DNA from: CAITSH01 sp025356665
Lineage (GTDB): Bacteria > Pseudomonadota > Gammaproteobacteria > Burkholderiales > SG8-39
Reading direction: 5' to 3'
Assembly (NCBI GenBank): GCA_025356665.1
Contig: JANXRV010000099.1
Coordinates: 1-64,000 of the forward strand
Length of the DNA: 64,000 nucleotides
Shown here: piece after piece, positions 60,693 through 64,000 of the stretch
Position numbering within the stretch: position 1 is the first letter of the stretch
Layout: every line of letters starts with the position of its first letter
The notes under the pieces: model-generated
Database searches by the model: none
The model's input: only the letters and a program-made list of their open reading frames with translations
What the model was told of the DNA's origin: nothing
Translations under genes and position numbers: made by a program

Positions 60693-63600
60693 TTGCCTGC
60701 AAAAGCCGTTGCAAAGCGTCGGCGCGAAGACAAGAACCCCGCCCCGCAAAAAAGCGCCCGCCTATCCGCGGCGGCGAAGCACGCCACAAAGCCAGGCTCG
60801 GCACATAAACCCTGCATCGTCGGCATCGGCGCCTCGGCCGGGGGCTTCGAGGCAATACGCGCATTCCTAAAGAGCATGCCCGCCGAGAGCGACATTGCCT
60901 TCGTCATCGTCCAGCATCTCGATCCGACCCATACCAGCCTCGCCGCGGAACTGTTCGCAAAATTCACCACCATGCCCGTCAGCGAAGCGCGCAACGGCAC
61001 GCTGCTTCTGGCAAACCATGTCTACACCGCACCGTCCAACAAGGAGCTGGCGGTAACGGGCGGCCGCCTGCGACTGACACCGCGCAACCAGACAAAAAAG
61101 CCCCATCTGCCGATCGACTATTTTTTTAATTCGCTCGGCAAGGACTGCGCTGCACGGGCCATTGGCATCGTGCTCTCGGGGACCGGCACCGATGGCGCGC
61201 TGGGCCTGAAAACCATCGCCGCGAACGGTGGCGTCGTTTTGGCACAGGAGCCCTCGACCGCACAATTCGACGGCATGCCACGCAGCGCCATCGCCACCGG
61301 CCTTGTCAACTATGTGCTGCCGGTAGAGAGGATGCCAAAGATGCTTTGCACCTACGCCAGCCACCCTTATGTCGCGATCATTGCCAATGCGTCCGTCGAT
61401 GCGGGCGACGAACAGTCGACAAGAAGCCTGCTCGACATCATCAACACCCGCCGCGGTTATGACTTTCAGAGCTACAAGCGTGCCACGCTGCTGCGGCGCA
61501 TCCGGCGGCGCATGATTCTGCGCGGCGTAATGGGCCAGTCCGATTACGTGGCGCTGCTCAAAAAAGACAGCGCCGAGATCGACGCGCTGTTTCACGACCT
61601 TTTGATCGGGGTGACTGATTTCTTCCGCGATCCGGAGGCGTGGAAAGCGCTCAACGCCGAGGTGCTCGGCCCCTTGGTGGCCGCCAAGCGCCCGGACGAC
61701 CCGATACGCATCTGGGTGCCAGGCTGCTCCACCGGCGAAGAAGCCTACAGCATGGCCATTCTGGTACTCGAGCGACTGCGCCGTGCGCGCAAGGCCTGCC
61801 CGGTGCATATCTTCGCCACCGACACCAACAATGAAGGCCTTGAAATCGGCCGTCAAGGACGCTACCCGGCGGGCATCGCCAGTCGCATGCCGGTCGCCTT
61901 GCTGCGCCGCTATTTTATCGAGGACACCGACCGCCAGCACTTCACCGTATCGCAGCAATTGCGCACGGCGGTCATTTTCGGCGTGCAAAACCTTTTTTCC
62001 GATCCGCCTTTTGGCCGTGCAGACCTGATCTCCTGCCGTAATGTCCTGATCTACCTTGAGCCCGAGGTGCAGAAACGCGTGCTCAATATCTTTCACTTCG
62101 CGCTGCTAAAAGACGCGCATCTTTTTCTGGGCACCGCCGAATCAAACGGAGGTCGCGACGATCTGTTAAAACCGATTTCGAAAAAATGGCATCTTTACCA
62201 ACGCGTGGGCGTGACGCGGGTGGATGCGCTGCGCTTGCCGGCAAACGCCGGAGACACCCTCTCGCGCGCCGCCCTCACCCCGTCGCCAATCCCGCCGCCG
62301 GTCACCCGGGCGGCGAGCATCGCACAGAAACTGATCCTCGACCGCTTCACGCCGGCATCGATTCTGGTCAACGAGCACCACCAGGTGTTGTATTTCTGCG
62401 GCCCGACCGAAGATTTTCTTTTACATCCGCGCGGTGCACCAACGAATGACCTGCTGGCCCTGGTCCGCGAGGGCCTGCGCCCGCGTTTGCGCAGCGCGCT
62501 GCAAGAGGCGGCGGGCGGTGGCCTGACCATCAGCGTCACAGAAGGCCGCATGAAACGCGGCGACGAGCTCATGCCGGTGCGGATTACGGTGACACCGATC
62601 GCAGACGGCGAATTTGGACGGGTCTTCCTCGTGGTGTTCCGCCACGACACGCAACCGACCCTGAGGCAACCTGGCAACAAAACCGAGCGCACGCTGGTGC
62701 ACCACCTCGAGGAAGAACTGCGGACAACCCGCGAGGACCTGCGAAGCAGCATTGAGAACTGGGAGACGGCCAATGCCGATCTGAAGATTGCCAACGAAGA
62801 GGTGGTCTCGGTAAACGAAGAGTTCCGTTCGCTCAACGAAGAGCTGGAAAGCTCCAAGGAAGAATTGCAATCGCTCAACGAGGAGCTGGCCACAGTCAAC
62901 CAGCAACTCGTAATCAAGGTGGGTGAGCTCGAGAGCTCAAACAGCGACCTGTCCAACCTGCTCCACAGCAGCGATATCGCGACCATCTGCCTCGACCCGT
63001 CTTTCCGCATCAAGTGGTTTTCGCCCGCTACGTCGGCACAGTTCAAGTTCCTCGCCGGCGACATCGGTCGCTCGATCAGCGACTTCAGCATCGCGCGGGT
63101 GGGCGGCAACCTGCTCGAAGCCGCCAAAGCCGTGCTCCAAAAAAGAACTATTTCGCAGAGCGAATTTCAGACCACAAACGGCCGCCGCTACATACGACGG
63201 CTGCTTCCCTACAAGAACGACAACAACCAGGTCTGCGGCGTCATTGTGAGCTACACGGACATCAGCGACCTGCGTCTGGCCACGGCGGCGGCCGACGCCG
63301 CACGCCACGACCTCACCGATTCGCGCGATCAGAACGACAAGTTGCACGCCCTCTCCGCGGCGCTGGCGATGGCCGAGGAGAACGAGCGTCGTGCGCTGGC
63401 GCAGGACTTGCACGACGATCTGGGGCAACTCATGGCCGTGATCAGCCTCAAGGCCAAGGGCGTCTCCAAGCTCGACATGCCCGACACAGCGCACCAAGCC
63501 ATGCAAAGCTGCCTCACGGCTATCGATCAGGCCAACCGCAAGCTGCGCACCATGGCCTTCAAGCTCAACCCGCCGCTGCTCTACAAACTCGGGCTGGTAG

Positions 63601-64000
63601 CAGCCCTCGACTGGATTGCCGATGAAATGCGTCATGTGTACAAGCTTGAAGTGCACACCAAGGACGATGGCACACCCAAGCCGCTCGAGCACGCCGTCAT
63701 CACCACGCTGTTCCGTGCCGTGCGCGAATTGCTCATCAATGTCGCCAAGCACGCCGATGTTACTTCGGCCACCGTCACCACGGCTGGCGGCGCAAACGAC
63801 ACCCTTTTCGTCACGGTGAGCGATGCCGGCATCGGATTTGAACCCGGTGCCGCCAAACCGGTCAGCGGCGTGTCCGGTTACGGGCTGCTCAGTGTGCGCG
63901 AACGCATCGGCTTTCTTGGCGGCGAAGTGGCATTGCGCAGCAAGCCGGGCGAGGGCACCTCGGTCACCCTGACCGTGCCAATGCTGCCGCCGCCCGCAGT
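60693..64000 (+). CDS. CheB-CheR-PAS-histidine kinase fusion, partial at the right edge
   Basis: At least 1102 residues are visible, and the frame is still open at the window end. The CheB methylesterase domain (about 40-225) has catalytic S48 in GIGASAGG, H75 in VQHLDPTH and D167 in SGTGTDGALG. The CheR methyltransferase (about 245-500) has PGCSTGEEAYS and ISCRNVLIYL. A coiled coil (about 665-745, with NEEFRSLNEELESSKEEL) leads to a PAS domain (750-860). A NarL-type kinase (H907 in AQDLHDDLGQL) with an ATPase domain (VRELLINVAKHA, then GYGLLSVRERIGFLGGEV) ends the visible part. The start is a TTG after GAGGAG. It probably couples methylation chemistry to a two-component output. Confidence 0.92.
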   Translation, partial: MPAKAVAKRRREDKNPAPQKSARLSAAAKHATKPGSAHKPCIVGIGASAGGFEAIRAFLKSMPAESDIAFVIVQHLDPTHTSLAAELFAKFTTMPVSEARNGTLLLANHVYTAPSNKELAVTGGRLRLTPRNQTKKPHLPIDYFFNSLGKDCAARAIGIVLSGTGTDGALGLKTIAANGGVVLAQEPSTAQFDGMPRSAIATGLVNYVLPVERMPKMLCTYASHPYVAIIANASVDAGDEQSTRSLLDIINTRRGYDFQSYKRATLLRRIRRRMILRGVMGQSDYVALLKKDSAEIDALFHDLLIGVTDFFRDPEAWKALNAEVLGPLVAAKRPDDPIRIWVPGCSTGEEAYSMAILVLERLRRARKACPVHIFATDTNNEGLEIGRQGRYPAGIASRMPVALLRRYFIEDTDRQHFTVSQQLRTAVIFGVQNLFSDPPFGRADLISCRNVLIYLEPEVQKRVLNIFHFALLKDAHLFLGTAESNGGRDDLLKPISKKWHLYQRVGVTRVDALRLPANAGDTLSRAALTPSPIPPPVTRAASIAQKLILDRFTPASILVNEHHQVLYFCGPTEDFLLHPRGAPTNDLLALVREGLRPRLRSALQEAAGGGLTISVTEGRMKRGDELMPVRITVTPIADGEFGRVFLVVFRHDTQPTLRQPGNKTERTLVHHLEEELRTTREDLRSSIENWETANADLKIANEEVVSVNEEFRSLNEELESSKEELQSLNEELATVNQQLVIKVGELESSNSDLSNLLHSSDIATICLDPSFRIKWFSPATSAQFKFLAGDIGRSISDFSIARVGGNLLEAAKAVLQKRTISQSEFQTTNGRRYIRRLLPYKNDNNQVCGVIVSYTDISDLRLATAAADAARHDLTDSRDQNDKLHALSAALAMAEENERRALAQDLHDDLGQLMAVISLKAKGVSKLDMPDTAHQAMQSCLTAIDQANRKLRTMAFKLNPPLLYKLGLVAALDWIADEMRHVYKLEVHTKDDGTPKPLEHAVITTLFRAVRELLINVAKHADVTSATVTTAGGANDTLFVTVSDAGIGFEPGAAKPVSGVSGYGLLSVRERIGFLGGEVALRSKPGEGTSVTLTVPMLPPPA

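Noticed and set aside
60867..62096. 409-codon minus-strand open frame within the CheB-CheR gene
   Set aside because: Opposite strand of a clear CheB and CheR coding sequence, with no recognisable domain.

Overview
The window looks like a chromosomal segment of a GC-rich betaproteobacterium, most like Burkholderiales. The evidence is gene order: lolB-ispE-tRNA-Gln-prs-rplY-pth-ychF; ftsY-ftsE-ftsX-rpoH with a perfect CIRCE operator before rpoH; rsmD-coaD-ferredoxin next to mutM; and yebC-ruvC-ruvA next to ruvB-ybgC-tolQRAB-pal-cpoB-queC. Four separate Bug/TctC-type solute-binding proteins and a DctPQM TRAP transporter also fit that group. The species cannot be named from the sequence alone. 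I see no prophage, complete insertion sequence or CRISPR array.

Layout. 1-11.4 kb, mostly minus strand: tRNA-Lys with a terminator, a YeeE/YedE sulfur permease, queC, the Tol-Pal envelope operon, and ruvB; a TctC gene separates ruvB from ruvA-ruvC-yebC. 11.5-21 kb, plus strand: a HerA-like ATPase, an EamA transporter, a membrane protein fused to a spermidine-synthase-like domain, and a TRAP transporter followed by a succinate-semialdehyde-type dehydrogenase. 21-28.7 kb: a surface-sugar cluster with FdtA ketoisomerase, FdtB aminotransferase, a GNAT acetyltransferase, a GT61 and a GT2 glycosyltransferase, and two tandem proteins that share a duplicated tetratricopeptide-glycosyltransferase module, one of them fused to a methyltransferase. 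28.8-34.4 kb: uup, another TctC, small exported proteins and a TacA-TacT toxin-antitoxin pair in a gene-poor patch. 34.4-48 kb: core genes for translation, nucleotide and isoprenoid synthesis, lipoprotein sorting, base-excision repair, coenzyme A, signal-recognition targeting, division and heat shock. 48-60 kb: a prepilin, a PncC-like protein, two TctC loci, an aminotransferase, an SDR, a PhyH dioxygenase, SelO, a rhomboid protease and an ada-alkB alkylation-repair pair. 60.7-64 kb: a large CheB-CheR-PAS-histidine kinase that runs off the right edge.

How the genes work together. TolQRA with TolB, Pal and CpoB couples the inner and outer membranes during division, and FtsE-FtsX acts on cell-wall hydrolysis at the same stage. 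RuvABC resolves Holliday junctions. Ada and AlkB repair alkylated DNA from one translationally coupled unit. FdtA and FdtB should make a dTDP-3-amino-3,6-dideoxyhexose that the GNAT protein could acylate and the glycosyltransferases use.

The least explained signal is non-coding. Two diverged copies of an approximately 85-bp multi-hairpin element (51390-51502 and 54516-54601) differ by paired substitutions that keep their stems. Shorter relatives lie at 9502-9532 and 57945-57975. Two ATTGCGAG/GAAGCAATC palindromic elements and many short tandem repeats sit at or just after stop codons. The strongest candidates for something undescribed are this repeat set and the duplicated glycosyltransferase module in the sugar cluster.
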